Positions 16,172-25,172 of a stretch of 64,000 nt of DNA are shown here, one piece after another (the stretch's first letter is position 1; every line of letters starts with the position of its first letter). The notes under the pieces are model-generated. The model was given only the letters and a program-made list of their open reading frames with translations. It was not told the origin of the DNA and searched no databases. The stretch spans positions 31,236 through 95,235 of the forward strand of contig NZ_SRUU01000005.1 in assembly GCF_004791585.1 (NCBI RefSeq), read 5' to 3'. Both the position numbers and the translations under genes were made by a program. The stretch is from Mesorhizobium sp. M1C.F.Ca.ET.210.01.1.1 (GTDB lineage: Bacteria; Pseudomonadota; Alphaproteobacteria; Rhizobiales; Rhizobiaceae).

Positions 16172-17147
16172 ATCCGAATTCAGCAAGCACCCTGCCAAGC
16201 GCGACATAGATGGGATAGAGGCCTATCGCCGGCGATCCCGTGCGCGCCAGCCTGACGGCGCCGCGCAGCGGCGAGGCGGCAAGCAGCGCCAGGCTCTTAA
16301 GAAATACCTTGACGCCGGCGAAGGGTGTGCCGGTCCGCTTCTTCTTTTCCACCAGGGTCGAGATGACGCCGTTGCGCAGGCTGCGGGCGCGGATCCAGTC
16401 GGCTTCGACGCGCCGGGCAGGAACCGTTTCCTTTACCCTTGCCTCCGCGCACCAGCCGAGCACGAAGCCTTTCTGCGCGGCACGGCTCAGGAAATCGGAA
16501 TCGCCGCCGCCCATGAAGTTGAACCTCAGATCGAGGAAGGGCGGCCCCATGGCCGTCAGCACATTGCGCCCGACCAGCAGATTGCCGGACGAATAGAGCG
16601 CCGGCACACGGCCGGTTTCGCCGTATGGCGGCGCGAAAACGGGGTGGTTGGCCCATCTCGCATGGCCCGGCTCGGCGAAAACCGGCACCTGCGGCCCGCC
16701 GACGATGTCGGCTCGCAGCGCCTCGGCGGCCTTGCACATGCGCTCCAGCCAGTCGGGCTCGGCGATCTCGTCGTCGTCGATGACAAGCAGGTATTTGAAA
16801 TTGGGAAACTGCAGCATCGCCGTCTGCCAGCCGGCATTGTAGGCGCTGCAATTGCCCCGCTCATGCGCGATGATGACCAGGCCCGGCATCTCGCCGCGCT
16901 CGAAAAGCGGCAGCGCCACCTTGGTGCCCTCGCGCGCCTCGCCCTCGTTTTCCATGACGATCACGGCGAAACGACGCGCGGTTTTCTGGGCCTGGAGCGA
17001 TGCCAGCGTTTCCAAGAGCAGCTGGGGTCGCTTGAAGGTCGGCAGTGTGACGATCGCCTCGACGGTCCCGGCGGCAAGCCCCGGAGACCGCCCCGCGATC
17101 GACACCCCCTTGATCGATACCAAAGCGTCCGATGGCAAAGGGAGCAT
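16134..17147 (-). CDS. Family 2 glycosyltransferase
   Basis: 337 aa from ATG 17147, which has GGAAACGGA just upstream; the open frame extends to 17270. GT-A fold features: EAIVTLPTFKRPQLLLETLA at the start, the metal-binding DxD-type VIDDDEIAEPD at about residue 120, and the acceptor-region motif FMGGGDSDFLSRAAQKG. The C-terminus has a weakly hydrophobic region (FLKSLALLAASPLRG). It should transfer a sugar from a nucleotide donor to a lipid-linked polysaccharide precursor at the cytoplasmic face of the membrane. It diverges from the GT4 gene at 17316. Confidence 0.85.
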   Translation of the reverse strand: MLPLPSDALVSIKGVSIAGRSPGLAAGTVEAIVTLPTFKRPQLLLETLASLQAQKTARRFAVIVMENEGEAREGTKVALPLFERGEMPGLVIIAHERGNCSAYNAGWQTAMLQFPNFKYLLVIDDDEIAEPDWLERMCKAAEALRADIVGGPQVPVFAEPGHARWANHPVFAPPYGETGRVPALYSSGNLLVGRNVLTAMGPPFLDLRFNFMGGGDSDFLSRAAQKGFVLGWCAEARVKETVPARRVEADWIRARSLRNGVISTLVEKKKRTGTPFAGVKVFLKSLALLAASPLRGAVRLARTGSPAIGLYPIYVALGRVLAEFGYANEQYRQPEKN

Positions 17148-17315
17148 CCGTTTCCAGCCGTGTGGGTTCGGTCCTCGATAGCAGTCCGATGATAACGTTT
17201 CGTTAATCACCTTTTCCGGCGAGCTCCGGGAAACCTCGGCTTTCAGCCTTTGGCGCTGCCATTTAATCAAGGCTTCATCGCGTTTTGCTACCGGCTACAC
17301 CAATGGATAGGTGAG

Positions 17316-18491
17316 ATGCATCTGCTGTTCGCCACATCGATCGTACCCGATGGCGCCCTCGCTTCGGGCTACGAGATTGCCAACGCCGCGATCATCGACG
17401 CGCTGCGGCGTGCCGGCGCGCGCGTGACGGTGATCGGCTTCAGCTGGCCGGGAAAACCCGCCACCGATCCTGAAAGCACCATTGTCCTCGGCGCGATCGA
17501 CGTGCGCACCGAAAGCGCCTCGCCGCTGCAGAAGCTTGCCTGGGTTGGCAAGGCGATGCTCGCCGGCCTCACCTTTTCCTCCGTCAAGCTGCGCGTCGTT
17601 TCCGATGCGGATGTCCGCGCCGCGATCGAGCGTGTCGGCCCGTTCGACGGCTATATCCTGAATTCCGTGCAATTTGCCGGCGCCTTCGAAAGTGTCCTGG
17701 GCGACCGGCCGTTGATCTTCGTCGCGCATAATGTCGAACACCGCTCGGCCGAGGAGAACGCCGCTGCAGCCGGTAGCGCCCTTCAGCGCTGGCTGTTTCG
17801 CCGCGAGGCCAGGCTGCTCGAGGTCATGGAAGATCGTCTGTGCCGCGCCGCGCGCTTCGTCTTCACACTGGCCGAAGAGGACCGTGCAGCCCTCGGTGTC
17901 GCTTCCGCTGATCGCTCGGCAGTGCTGCCTCTGGTGACGCGCGCCGCGGCGCCAACAAATATCAAAGGCCCGCGCCGCGCCGACTGCGACGCTGCGCTGA
18001 TCGGCACCTGGACCTGGCAGCCCAACCGCATAGGCCTGGACTGGTTTCTTGCCAAGGTCGTGCCGCATCTAAGGCCGGATTTCCGCATCAGGATCGCCGG
18101 TAACATGCCGTCGGGCGTGACGTCGGCGCATCCCGGTGTCAAGTTCGTCGGAAGGGTTCCGGACGCCCAGGCCTTCGTGCGCGGCGGCGCCGTCATTCCG
18201 CTGATCAGCACCGCCGGCAGCGGCGTGCAGCTGAAGACCATCGAAACCTTCGAGCTCGGCCTGCCTTCCGTCGCCACCAGCCGCTCGTTGCGCGGCATCG
18301 GCTACCGGCCGCAGAACTGTGTCGTGACAGACGATCCCGTCGCTTTCGCAGCGGCGCTCGAAGCCGCGGCAGCCGATGTCCGTGACGTCGACGGCAGCGC
18401 CTTCCATCGCCGGCAGGTGAGGGCGCTCGATGCCGCGGTCGGGCTTGGGCTGGAGAAGCTCGGCGCCGTCAGGAGGGAGGTGGCCGCATGA
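17316..18491 (+). CDS. Family 4-like glycosyltransferase
   Basis: 391 aa from ATG 17316 (MHLLFATSIVPDGALASGYE). A GT-B fold is indicated by the Rossmann-like N-terminus and by the C-terminal block ALIGTWTWQPNRIGLDWFL, VKFVGRVPDAQAFVRGGAV, and VIPLISTAGSGVQLKTIETF, where the last Glu is the GT4 donor-binding residue. The middle has IFVAHNVEHRSAEE, common in this family. It starts a plus-strand trio with the WecG/TagA-type and DUF6492-like genes, overlapping the former in ATGA. The sugar and acceptor are unknown. Confidence 0.84.
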   Translation: MHLLFATSIVPDGALASGYEIANAAIIDALRRAGARVTVIGFSWPGKPATDPESTIVLGAIDVRTESASPLQKLAWVGKAMLAGLTFSSVKLRVVSDADVRAAIERVGPFDGYILNSVQFAGAFESVLGDRPLIFVAHNVEHRSAEENAAAAGSALQRWLFRREARLLEVMEDRLCRAARFVFTLAEEDRAALGVASADRSAVLPLVTRAAAPTNIKGPRRADCDAALIGTWTWQPNRIGLDWFLAKVVPHLRPDFRIRIAGNMPSGVTSAHPGVKFVGRVPDAQAFVRGGAVIPLISTAGSGVQLKTIETFELGLPSVATSRSLRGIGYRPQNCVVTDDPVAFAAALEAAAADVRDVDGSAFHRRQVRALDAAVGLGLEKLGAVRREVAA

Positions 18492-19282
18492 ACATGCATG
18501 CCGCCCGCGCCGCCTTCGGCTTCGACACGCTGAAGCGGATACTCGGCATCTCCGTTCTTTCCATTCGCTGGGACGAAGCGACAGCGCTGCTTTCGCGGCT
18601 GGTCGCCGAGCGGCGCTTCACCAAGGTGAGCTTCCTTAACGCCCACAACGCCAACCTCGCCTACAGCGATCCTGTATTTGCCGAAGCGCTCGAGGACTTT
18701 CTCGTTCTGCCGGATGGTATCGGCGTCGACATCGCCGCAAAGCTGCTCTACGGCGCGCCTTTCCCCGACAATCTCAACGGTACCGATTTCGTCCCGGCGT
18801 TCCTCCAGGCATCGACGCGGCCGCTGACCGTGGCGCTGCTGGGCGCGACGCGCGTCAATGCCGAGGCGGCATCCGTGAAGCTTTCCGCGCTCGCCGTGCA
18901 GCACAAGTTCGTGGTCATCCATGACGGCTATTTTTCCTCCGCCGAGGAGCCTGCGATCGTCGAGCGCATCGCCAGGCTGCGGCCGGATGTGCTCTTGGTC
19001 GCCATGGGTGTGCCGCGCCAGGAATTGTGGATCGCGCGCCATATCGATGCCGGTCACTGCACGCTGCCGATCGCCGTCGGCGCGCTGCTCGATTTCCTGA
19101 GCGGCACCGTGCCGCGCGCTCCGCTGTGGATGCGCCGTCTCAGGCTCGAATGGCTGTTTCGCCTGTGGATCGAACCCGGCCGCCTGTGGCGCCGCTACGT
19201 GGTCGGCAATCCGCTCTTCCTGTGGCGCGTCCTCAAGCAGAAATTGTCGCTCGGGCCGCGGCCGGCGGAGGCGCGCAGTTGA
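18488..19282 (+). CDS. WecG/TagA/CpsF-family glycosyltransferase (GT26)
   Basis: 264 aa. Family signatures include FLNAHNANLAYSDPVFAEAL, VLPDGIGVDIAAKLL and NGTDFVPAFL, then LLVAMGVPRQELWI and PIAVGALLDFLSGTVPRAP, the usual catalytic and membrane-contact regions. Members transfer N-acetylmannosaminuronate, ManNAc or glucose-type sugars to lipid-linked intermediates. The ATG overlaps the previous stop (ATGA, 18488-18491), and its stop overlaps the next start (TTGA), pointing to tight translational coupling. Confidence 0.92.
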   Translation: MNMHAARAAFGFDTLKRILGISVLSIRWDEATALLSRLVAERRFTKVSFLNAHNANLAYSDPVFAEALEDFLVLPDGIGVDIAAKLLYGAPFPDNLNGTDFVPAFLQASTRPLTVALLGATRVNAEAASVKLSALAVQHKFVVIHDGYFSSAEEPAIVERIARLRPDVLLVAMGVPRQELWIARHIDAGHCTLPIAVGALLDFLSGTVPRAPLWMRRLRLEWLFRLWIEPGRLWRRYVVGNPLFLWRVLKQKLSLGPRPAEARS

Positions 19283-20205
19283 ACAGCCGTTTCGTGCCCG
19301 ACGCCGCCGCCAGGATCGAGCCGTTGCCGCTCACGCCCTCGGCAGCGGTCGTGACGGCGAGCTACGCGCCGGATTTCGAACGCTGCCGGCTGCTGTGCGA
19401 GACCATGGACCGCCACGTCACCGGCGTCGCGCGGCACTATATCCTCGTCGAGCACCGCGACGTGGCGCTGTTTCGCCAGTTGGAAGGCAGCCGCCGCACG
19501 GTCGTCGACGAGCGGGATCTTTTGCCGCGCTGGCTGCGCGTCTTTGACGATCCGCTCAGCCTGTTCCATCGCCGCGTCTGGCTGAGTTTCAGGACCCAGC
19601 CGCTGCGCGGCTGGCATGTGCAGCAGCTTCGCCGCATCGCGGTCGCCGCGCATGCCGGGGAGGATGTGCTGGTCTTTTGCGATTCCGACGTCGCTTTCCT
19701 CAAGCCGTTCGACGCCGGCGCTTTCTGGCGCGACGGCAAGGCGCGCCTGTTCCGGCGCGACGGCGTGCTGGCCAATGACGGTCACGACGAGCATCGCATC
19801 TGGTCGCGCAATGCCGGCTCGGCGCTTGGCATCGACCCGGCGAAGCGTTCGGCCGACGACTACATCTCGACGTTGATTGCCTGGCGCCGCGAGACAGTCA
19901 ACGCGATGTGCGAGCGGATCGAGAAAGCGCACGGGCGCGATTGGGTCAGCGTCGTCGGCTCGGCACGCAAATTCTCCGAATGCATGATCTATGGCCGCTA
20001 TGTCGACGACGTGCTGGCCGGGGCGGGGCATTTCCATGACTCGGTGGAGTTCTGCCGCGTCCACTGGAACGGCGAGGCGCTGTCGGATGAGGAATTCTGC
20101 CGCTTTGTCGATGCCATGGCGCCGGAGCAGGTGGCGATCGGCATGCAGTCCTTCATCGGCACCGATGTGGCCCGCATCCGCCGGTTGATCGGGGTCGATC
20201 GCTAA
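19279..20205 (+). CDS. DUF6492-like protein, putative glycosyltransferase-associated
   Basis: 308 aa from TTG 19279, chosen because it overlaps the preceding stop in TTGA like its neighbours; GTG 19294 is another possible start. Visible features are VVTASYAPDFERCRLLCETM at the N-terminus, VLVFCDSDVAFLKPF (a DxD-like nucleotide-sugar-binding motif near residue 135), and AKRSADDYISTLIAWRR. This resembles the DUF6492 family found in polysaccharide clusters. The DxD suggests a GT-A type enzyme, but its activity is not established. The stop is 2 bases from the convergent flippase stop. Confidence 0.7.
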   Translation: MNSRFVPDAAARIEPLPLTPSAAVVTASYAPDFERCRLLCETMDRHVTGVARHYILVEHRDVALFRQLEGSRRTVVDERDLLPRWLRVFDDPLSLFHRRVWLSFRTQPLRGWHVQQLRRIAVAAHAGEDVLVFCDSDVAFLKPFDAGAFWRDGKARLFRRDGVLANDGHDEHRIWSRNAGSALGIDPAKRSADDYISTLIAWRRETVNAMCERIEKAHGRDWVSVVGSARKFSECMIYGRYVDDVLAGAGHFHDSVEFCRVHWNGEALSDEEFCRFVDAMAPEQVAIGMQSFIGTDVARIRRLIGVDR

Positions 20206-20207
20206 AA

Positions 20208-21503
20208 TCAGATCGCCTTCGCCGGCCGCCGCATCGCCGAATAGGTGAGCAGCATCGAGGCGAGATAGAGCAGCAGGAAGACGATGTTGAGCGACAGCAC
20301 CAGATTGGACGTGTCGGGAATCGTCGTCAGCACATAGGCGAGCAGCATCGCCTTCAGGCCGGCGAGCAGCCCGAGATTGATTGCCCTGACCGCCGTCTGG
20401 CCGCGCGCGAACAGAAGCTCGGCCTGGTATTCGACGAGATTGCGCAAGCCCGGCACGCAGACTGCAAGTGCCACGAGTGGCGCTGCCTCGGCGACATTCT
20501 TGCCCAGCGCAGTGGGGAAGAAATGCAGCACGATGCCGAGCGACAGGAGCGCCAGTGTCGAGACCAGGAACACGCCGCCTTCGATGCCGCTCTTGACTGC
20601 CAAGCGGGACAAGAGCTCGGGCGCGCGCATCATGCGTTGCACCAGCATCATCGAGAAGGTGCGGATCGGGATTGCGGTGAGATCGACCAGCCGCATGATG
20701 ATGGCGTAGATGCCGGCGAGGTGAGGTCCGCCGATCGACAGAACCAGGAGTTTGTCGAACTCCATCTGCAGATAGAACAGCACCTCGGATCCGGCCACAT
20801 AGACGGAATCGGCGAGCCGCCGGAAATAGAGCTCGCTGCGCAGTCTGAGCCGCTGGCGCGGGTAGAAGAAGGCGAAGGCGACGAATAGCGATGCGGCGTT
20901 GGCGCCGATGTAGAACCACGACCAGACGCCGATCGTGCGCTGCGCGGCGAGCATGAACAGCACCGCGCCCACCGCCCGCAGTGCTGTCGCCAGGATCGCC
21001 AGCACTGCCGCGCGGCCGAACTTGCCAAGGCCGTTGTTGACGATCAGCACCACCTCGACCGGCCGCCACAGCAGCGCTTCGGCGAAGACGACCGCGGCAA
21101 AGGCCGACAGCGGCACCGTGCCGGCGAAGAAGATGAGGTAGACGCCGTAGGAAGCGGCGGCGAGGACCGGCAGCGAGATCACACCGAGAAGCAGGAAGCC
21201 GGCAGTGAAGGTGCCGATCAGGTTGGGACGGATCGTTGCCGTGCGGTACAGCGCCGAGATGAAGCCGAAGGCAAGCAAGCGCGACAGCATGACGCCTGCC
21301 GCCGAGGTCGTGGCGAACATGCCGAATTCGGCGATGGAAAGCGTGTTGGCCAAGGCCACGAAATAGGCAAGCGAGAACACCAGCCGCCCGCCGGCGCCGC
21401 TGATCGCCGAGAAATAGTCGAAAACCAGCCTCCGGCGCGCGGCCACGAAGTGGCCGATCCGCGCGAACGTCCACCTTTGCGGTATGTCGCTGGTCTGGGT
21501 CAT
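20208..21503 (-). CDS. Polysaccharide flippase-like membrane protein (Wzx/MATE-type)
   Basis: 431 aa from ATG 21503 (MTQTSD); the open frame continues upstream to 21563. It has about 12 hydrophobic segments and no large soluble domain. Typical features are the first segment LVFSLAYFVALANTLSIAEF, then EFGMFATTSAAG, and an internal VAGSEVLFYLQMEFDKLLVL resembling the Wzx middle region. It would move undecaprenyl-linked sugar units to the periplasmic side for the neighbouring polymerase. No priming transferase is present in the window. Confidence 0.8.
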   Translation of the reverse strand: MTQTSDIPQRWTFARIGHFVAARRRLVFDYFSAISGAGGRLVFSLAYFVALANTLSIAEFGMFATTSAAGVMLSRLLAFGFISALYRTATIRPNLIGTFTAGFLLLGVISLPVLAAASYGVYLIFFAGTVPLSAFAAVVFAEALLWRPVEVVLIVNNGLGKFGRAAVLAILATALRAVGAVLFMLAAQRTIGVWSWFYIGANAASLFVAFAFFYPRQRLRLRSELYFRRLADSVYVAGSEVLFYLQMEFDKLLVLSIGGPHLAGIYAIIMRLVDLTAIPIRTFSMMLVQRMMRAPELLSRLAVKSGIEGGVFLVSTLALLSLGIVLHFFPTALGKNVAEAAPLVALAVCVPGLRNLVEYQAELLFARGQTAVRAINLGLLAGLKAMLLAYVLTTIPDTSNLVLSLNIVFLLLYLASMLLTYSAMRRPAKAI

Positions 21504-21700
21504 GTGTCCGCCAAAACTTAAGGTGGAAAGCTTAACGTGCCGTTCTGGCGGGGGGGCCGGCACCGCCGCAAACGCTGCAATCGGGACGAGAAACTGTGCG
21601 TTTCGAGGCCCAAAATTAACCTTTTGTTTCCCATGCCTGTTTAGCGTGACTTAACGATTGGCCGACCGCTCCCAAGCCGTCAGAGAGTAAGTTCCAGGAC

Positions 21701-24022
21701 ATGGCCGACAGGGAAAACCTTGACGATTGGAGGCGCGAGCGCTCTTTGCTTGCGCTCGGCCAGGCCGTGCGCGGCGAGGACAGCGCCGACGCCTCGCTGG
21801 TCTCCATCGGCGACAAGGCCAACCCGTCATGGCGCGAGGATGCCGCCGCGCGCCACCGCGCCGCGCGCTTCGAGCGCGAGGGGCGGTCGAACCCGCAACC
21901 CGCGAGCGTCGACGAACCCGGTCAGCCTCAGGCCGCCCCGATTTCACAGACCATCCAGGACGACCGGGCCGAGCGAGAAGCCCGTCCGCAAATCGGACAG
22001 CGCGAAGAGGGCCGTTCCCCGGACTATTCTTCGCAGGCCTATTCTTCGCAGGCCGCGTTCGAACCGCGCTATGCGGGCCCTCGCCATGCAAGCCGGCCGC
22101 TGGCCGGCCATGATGCCGACGCGCAGGAATGGAAACCGCTGATCGACCCGATGCATGTCGTTCACGGCATCACCCGCTCCAAGGCGCTGATCCTCTCGAC
22201 GACGATCCTTGGCGCGGCTCTTGGCGTCGCCATAGCGCTGTCGACGCCGAAGAAGTACGAGGCCACTACCGAGGTCATTGTCGATCCGCGCGACCTCAAG
22301 CTCACCGATCGCGACCTGACACAGAATGTCATCGCCTCGGATGCGACGCTCGCCATCGTCGAGAACCAGGTCCGCATCCTGACCTCGGGCACGGTCCTCA
22401 ACAAGGTCGTCACCGACCTCAACCTCGCCAACGACCCCGAATTCAACGGCCAGGGAAAGGGCGGCCTCGGCCTGATGTCGATGCTCCGCTCGATCCTGTC
22501 GCGGCAGGATGCGCAGAGTTCTGCCAACGAGGCGCGCCGGCGCGCGCTGGCGGTCGGCAACCTCGCCGAGAGCCTGGACGTCGAGCGCAGCGGCAAGACC
22601 TTCGTCGTCTCGATCACCGCCACGACCCAGAATCCCGATAAGTCGGCCTTGATCGCCAACACGATGAGGACGGCGTTCCAGCAGATCTCCAGCGAACTCC
22701 AGTCCAACACGGCAGGCCGCGCGAATGATGAACTCACGGCCAGGCTCGACGAATTGCGAAAGGGCGTCGAGACGGCCGAGCGCAAGGTGGAGGATTTCAG
22801 GGCCACGCATGACCTTGTCGACGCCCAGGGTCATCTGATCAGCGACGACCAGATGCTGAAGCTCAACGAGCAGCTCTCCGTCGCGCGCGCCCGCACGCTC
22901 GAGCTCAATGCTCGCGCTGCTTCGGCGCGCTCGCTGAACGTCAACGCGGTTCTCAATGGCACCTTGCCGGAGGAGATCAACTCCAACACGATGGGCGAAC
23001 TGCGCTCGCAATACGCGGCACTGAAACAGGAAGCCGACCGCGCCGCGATCAAGTTCGGGCCGCGGCATCCGGAGCTTCAGGCGCTGAACGCTCAGCTTGC
23101 CGGCGCGCGCGAACGCATCAGCGCCGAATTGCAGCGCATAGCGTCCTCGCTGCAGGTCGACCTGAAGCGCTCCGTGCAGCTTGAGCAGGACCTTGCCTCG
23201 CGTCTGGCGCAGGCCAAGGTGCAGAGCGGCGACGTCAACAACAACCTGGTTTCGCTGCGCGAGCTCGAGCGCGAGGCCGCCGCCAAGCGCTCGGTCTACG
23301 AGCAGTTCCTGCTGCGGGCCAAGGAAACCGGCGAGCAGAAGGACATCAACACCGCCAATATCACCTTGATTTCGGAGGCCTACCCGCCGCTCGAAGCCAA
23401 GGGGCCGTCGCGCGCCGTGACGGCGATGGCCGGCTTGCTGGCGGGCCTTTTCGCCGGCATCGGCCTCGGCGCGCTGCGCGGAGTCTATGCCAGCCTGCGC
23501 GAGACGGCGGACAGCCGCTCGCGCCGCAAGCCCGAAGAGCGCGAGCCGGCCTTCGAGGACAAAGCCTATCGGGCGGCACCGCCGAGCTCTCCGCCAGCCG
23601 CGTCTCCGCCAGCTGCGGCGTCCGCATCATCGCTCGCCCCCGCCAACGGGGCCGCCCGGGCGGGCTTCTTCGGATCGCTGGCTTCGTCGCTGCGCGATTT
23701 TCTGCTGCGCAGGTCGGACGAGCCGGCCAATGCCGGCTCGGAGCGGCCTGCAGGCGCCAGGAGCGCGCCGACACTGGAGCGCGGCTTCGAGACGCCGCCC
23801 GTGCAAGATCATTCCTATTCCTATCGGTCGGCGCGGCCTGCGGGACCATCCGACGATGCGTATCCGTCGTCGCCTCCCCATCGGCAACCGCCGGTCGCCG
23901 AGGCACGCCAGTCCTCAGCCGACCAGCAGAGCCAGGTCGACGAGCTTCGGGCCAGCCTGCGCGAGTTCCGCGAGGCGGTGCGCGAGCTGACCGAAAGCCG
24001 ATCGCGCCGCCGCTATTTCTAA
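21701..24022 (+). CDS. Wzz/GumC-like exopolysaccharide chain-length protein without a kinase domain
   Basis: 773 aa from ATG 21701 with CAGGA upstream. A ~160-residue charged Pro/Arg-rich cytoplasmic lead is followed by TM1 (~163-183, LILSTTILGAALGVAIAL), a large periplasmic Wzz region with long coiled coils (~190-560), the GNVR-like block (LEREAAAKRSVYEQFLLRAK), and TM2 (~570-592). The ~180-residue C-terminal tail is Pro/Ala/Ser-rich and lacks the Walker A/B of BY-kinases such as ExoP or Wzc. It probably sets polysaccharide length and links to export. It diverges from the flippase gene. Confidence 0.87.
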   Translation: MADRENLDDWRRERSLLALGQAVRGEDSADASLVSIGDKANPSWREDAAARHRAARFEREGRSNPQPASVDEPGQPQAAPISQTIQDDRAEREARPQIGQREEGRSPDYSSQAYSSQAAFEPRYAGPRHASRPLAGHDADAQEWKPLIDPMHVVHGITRSKALILSTTILGAALGVAIALSTPKKYEATTEVIVDPRDLKLTDRDLTQNVIASDATLAIVENQVRILTSGTVLNKVVTDLNLANDPEFNGQGKGGLGLMSMLRSILSRQDAQSSANEARRRALAVGNLAESLDVERSGKTFVVSITATTQNPDKSALIANTMRTAFQQISSELQSNTAGRANDELTARLDELRKGVETAERKVEDFRATHDLVDAQGHLISDDQMLKLNEQLSVARARTLELNARAASARSLNVNAVLNGTLPEEINSNTMGELRSQYAALKQEADRAAIKFGPRHPELQALNAQLAGARERISAELQRIASSLQVDLKRSVQLEQDLASRLAQAKVQSGDVNNNLVSLRELEREAAAKRSVYEQFLLRAKETGEQKDINTANITLISEAYPPLEAKGPSRAVTAMAGLLAGLFAGIGLGALRGVYASLRETADSRSRRKPEEREPAFEDKAYRAAPPSSPPAASPPAAASASSLAPANGAARAGFFGSLASSLRDFLLRRSDEPANAGSERPAGARSAPTLERGFETPPVQDHSYSYRSARPAGPSDDAYPSSPPHRQPPVAEARQSSADQQSQVDELRASLREFREAVRELTESRSRRRYF

Positions 24023-24032
24023 AACGACCTGT

Positions 24033-24080
24033 CTTCGATAAAAGCTGCCTTCGACAAAAGTGGCTTCCGATAAAAGCGGC
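24033..24080 (+). repeat. Three tandem 16-bp repeats just after the Wzz-like gene
   Basis: CTTCGATAAAAGCTGC (24033-24048), CTTCGACAAAAGTGGC (24049-24064) and TTCCGATAAAAGCGGC (24065-24080) are consecutive copies with 2-4 differences each. They start 11 bases after the stop at 24022, in the folD leader. They could be tandem protein-binding sites or a slippage product. Confidence 0.8.
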
Positions 24081-24256
24081 CCGGTTTCGGGTTTACGGCA
24101 TCCGACGACGTTTTGACGGGATTGCCCTGTCGAATTTTCGTGACAATGCCGCGCTGCATTCGACCGTCCGCGCCCGGCGCCCGGCGGATCGCGATGCTGG
24201 ATTGAGGATCAGGGCCGCGCGCAAGAGCGGCCGCGAAACAGTGCTGAAGGTGAGTG

Positions 24257-25156
24257 ATGGCCGAAGTGATCGACGGAAAGAGTGTCGCCGGAGACGTGGT
24301 TCGAAAGGTCAAGGCGCTGACCGCCGAGCTGTCGGCCAGGGGCGCGACCAGGCCTGGCCTGGCCGTGGTGATCGTCGGCGAGGATCCGGCGAGCCAGGTC
24401 TATGTCGCCTCGAAATCGCGCACAGCCAAGGAATGCGGTTTCCACTCGCTCCAGCACACGCTGCCGGCCGAGACCTCCGAGGCGGAGCTGCTGAAGATCA
24501 TCGGCGACCTCAACGCCGATCCGTCGATCCACGGCATCCTCGTGCAATTGCCGCTTCCGGGCCATATCGATGCCGGCAAGGTCATCCAGACGATCGCGCC
24601 GGAGAAGGATGTCGACGGCTTCCATTTCATCAATGTCGGCAAGCTCGGCACCGGCGAGCTGGAGACCGCCTTCGTGCCCTGCACGCCGGCGGGCTCCATG
24701 CTGTTGATCGAGCGCGTGCGCGGCAGGGACCTTTCCGGTCTCACCGCCGTGGTGGTCGGCCGCTCCAACATCGTCGGCAAGCCGATGGCCAATCTGCTGC
24801 TCGCCGCCAACTGCACCGTCACCATCGCGCATAGCCGCACCAGGGATCTGCCGGCGCTGGCCCGCACCGCCGACATCCTGGTCGCCGCTGTCGGCCGGCC
24901 GGAAATGGTCAAGGGCGATTGGGTGAAACCCGGCGCCACCGTTATCGATGTCGGTATCAACCGCATTCCCGCGCCCGAGAAAGGCGAAGGCAAGTCGCGG
25001 CTGGTCGGCGACGTCGCCTATGCCGAGGCGGCCAAGCTCGCCGGCGCCATCACGCCGGTCCCCGGCGGCGTGGGGCCGATGACCATTGCCATGCTGATGG
25101 CCAACACTGTAGCTTCCGCCTACCTCGCGGCCAGATTGAAGCGGCCGTCCTTCTGA
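24257..25156 (+). CDS. folD: Bifunctional methylenetetrahydrofolate dehydrogenase/cyclohydrolase
   Basis: 299 aa from ATG 24257, preceded by GAAGGTGAG. It interconverts 5,10-methylene-, methenyl- and 10-formyl-tetrahydrofolate in the cytoplasm, supplying one-carbon units for purines and formyl-Met. The active-site Lys is in [29 protein letters not shown] and [12 protein letters not shown] are conserved folate-site blocks; the NADP region has [17 protein letters not shown] and the end [15 protein letters not shown]. It has its own leader (repeat array upstream) and a GlxA-type regulator gene 16 bases downstream. Confidence 0.97.
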   Translation: MAEVIDGKSVAGDVVRKVKALTAELSARGATRPGLAVVIVGEDPASQVYVASKSRTAKECGFHSLQHTLPAETSEAELLKIIGDLNADPSIHGILVQLPLPGHIDAGKVIQTIAPEKDVDGFHFINVGKLGTGELETAFVPCTPAGSMLLIERVRGRDLSGLTAVVVGRSNIVGKPMANLLLAANCTVTIAHSRTRDLPALARTADILVAAVGRPEMVKGDWVKPGATVIDVGINRIPAPEKGEGKSRLVGDVAYAEAAKLAGAITPVPGGVGPMTIAMLMANTVASAYLAARLKRPSF

Positions 25157-25172
25157 TCAGAAAGCAGCATCC

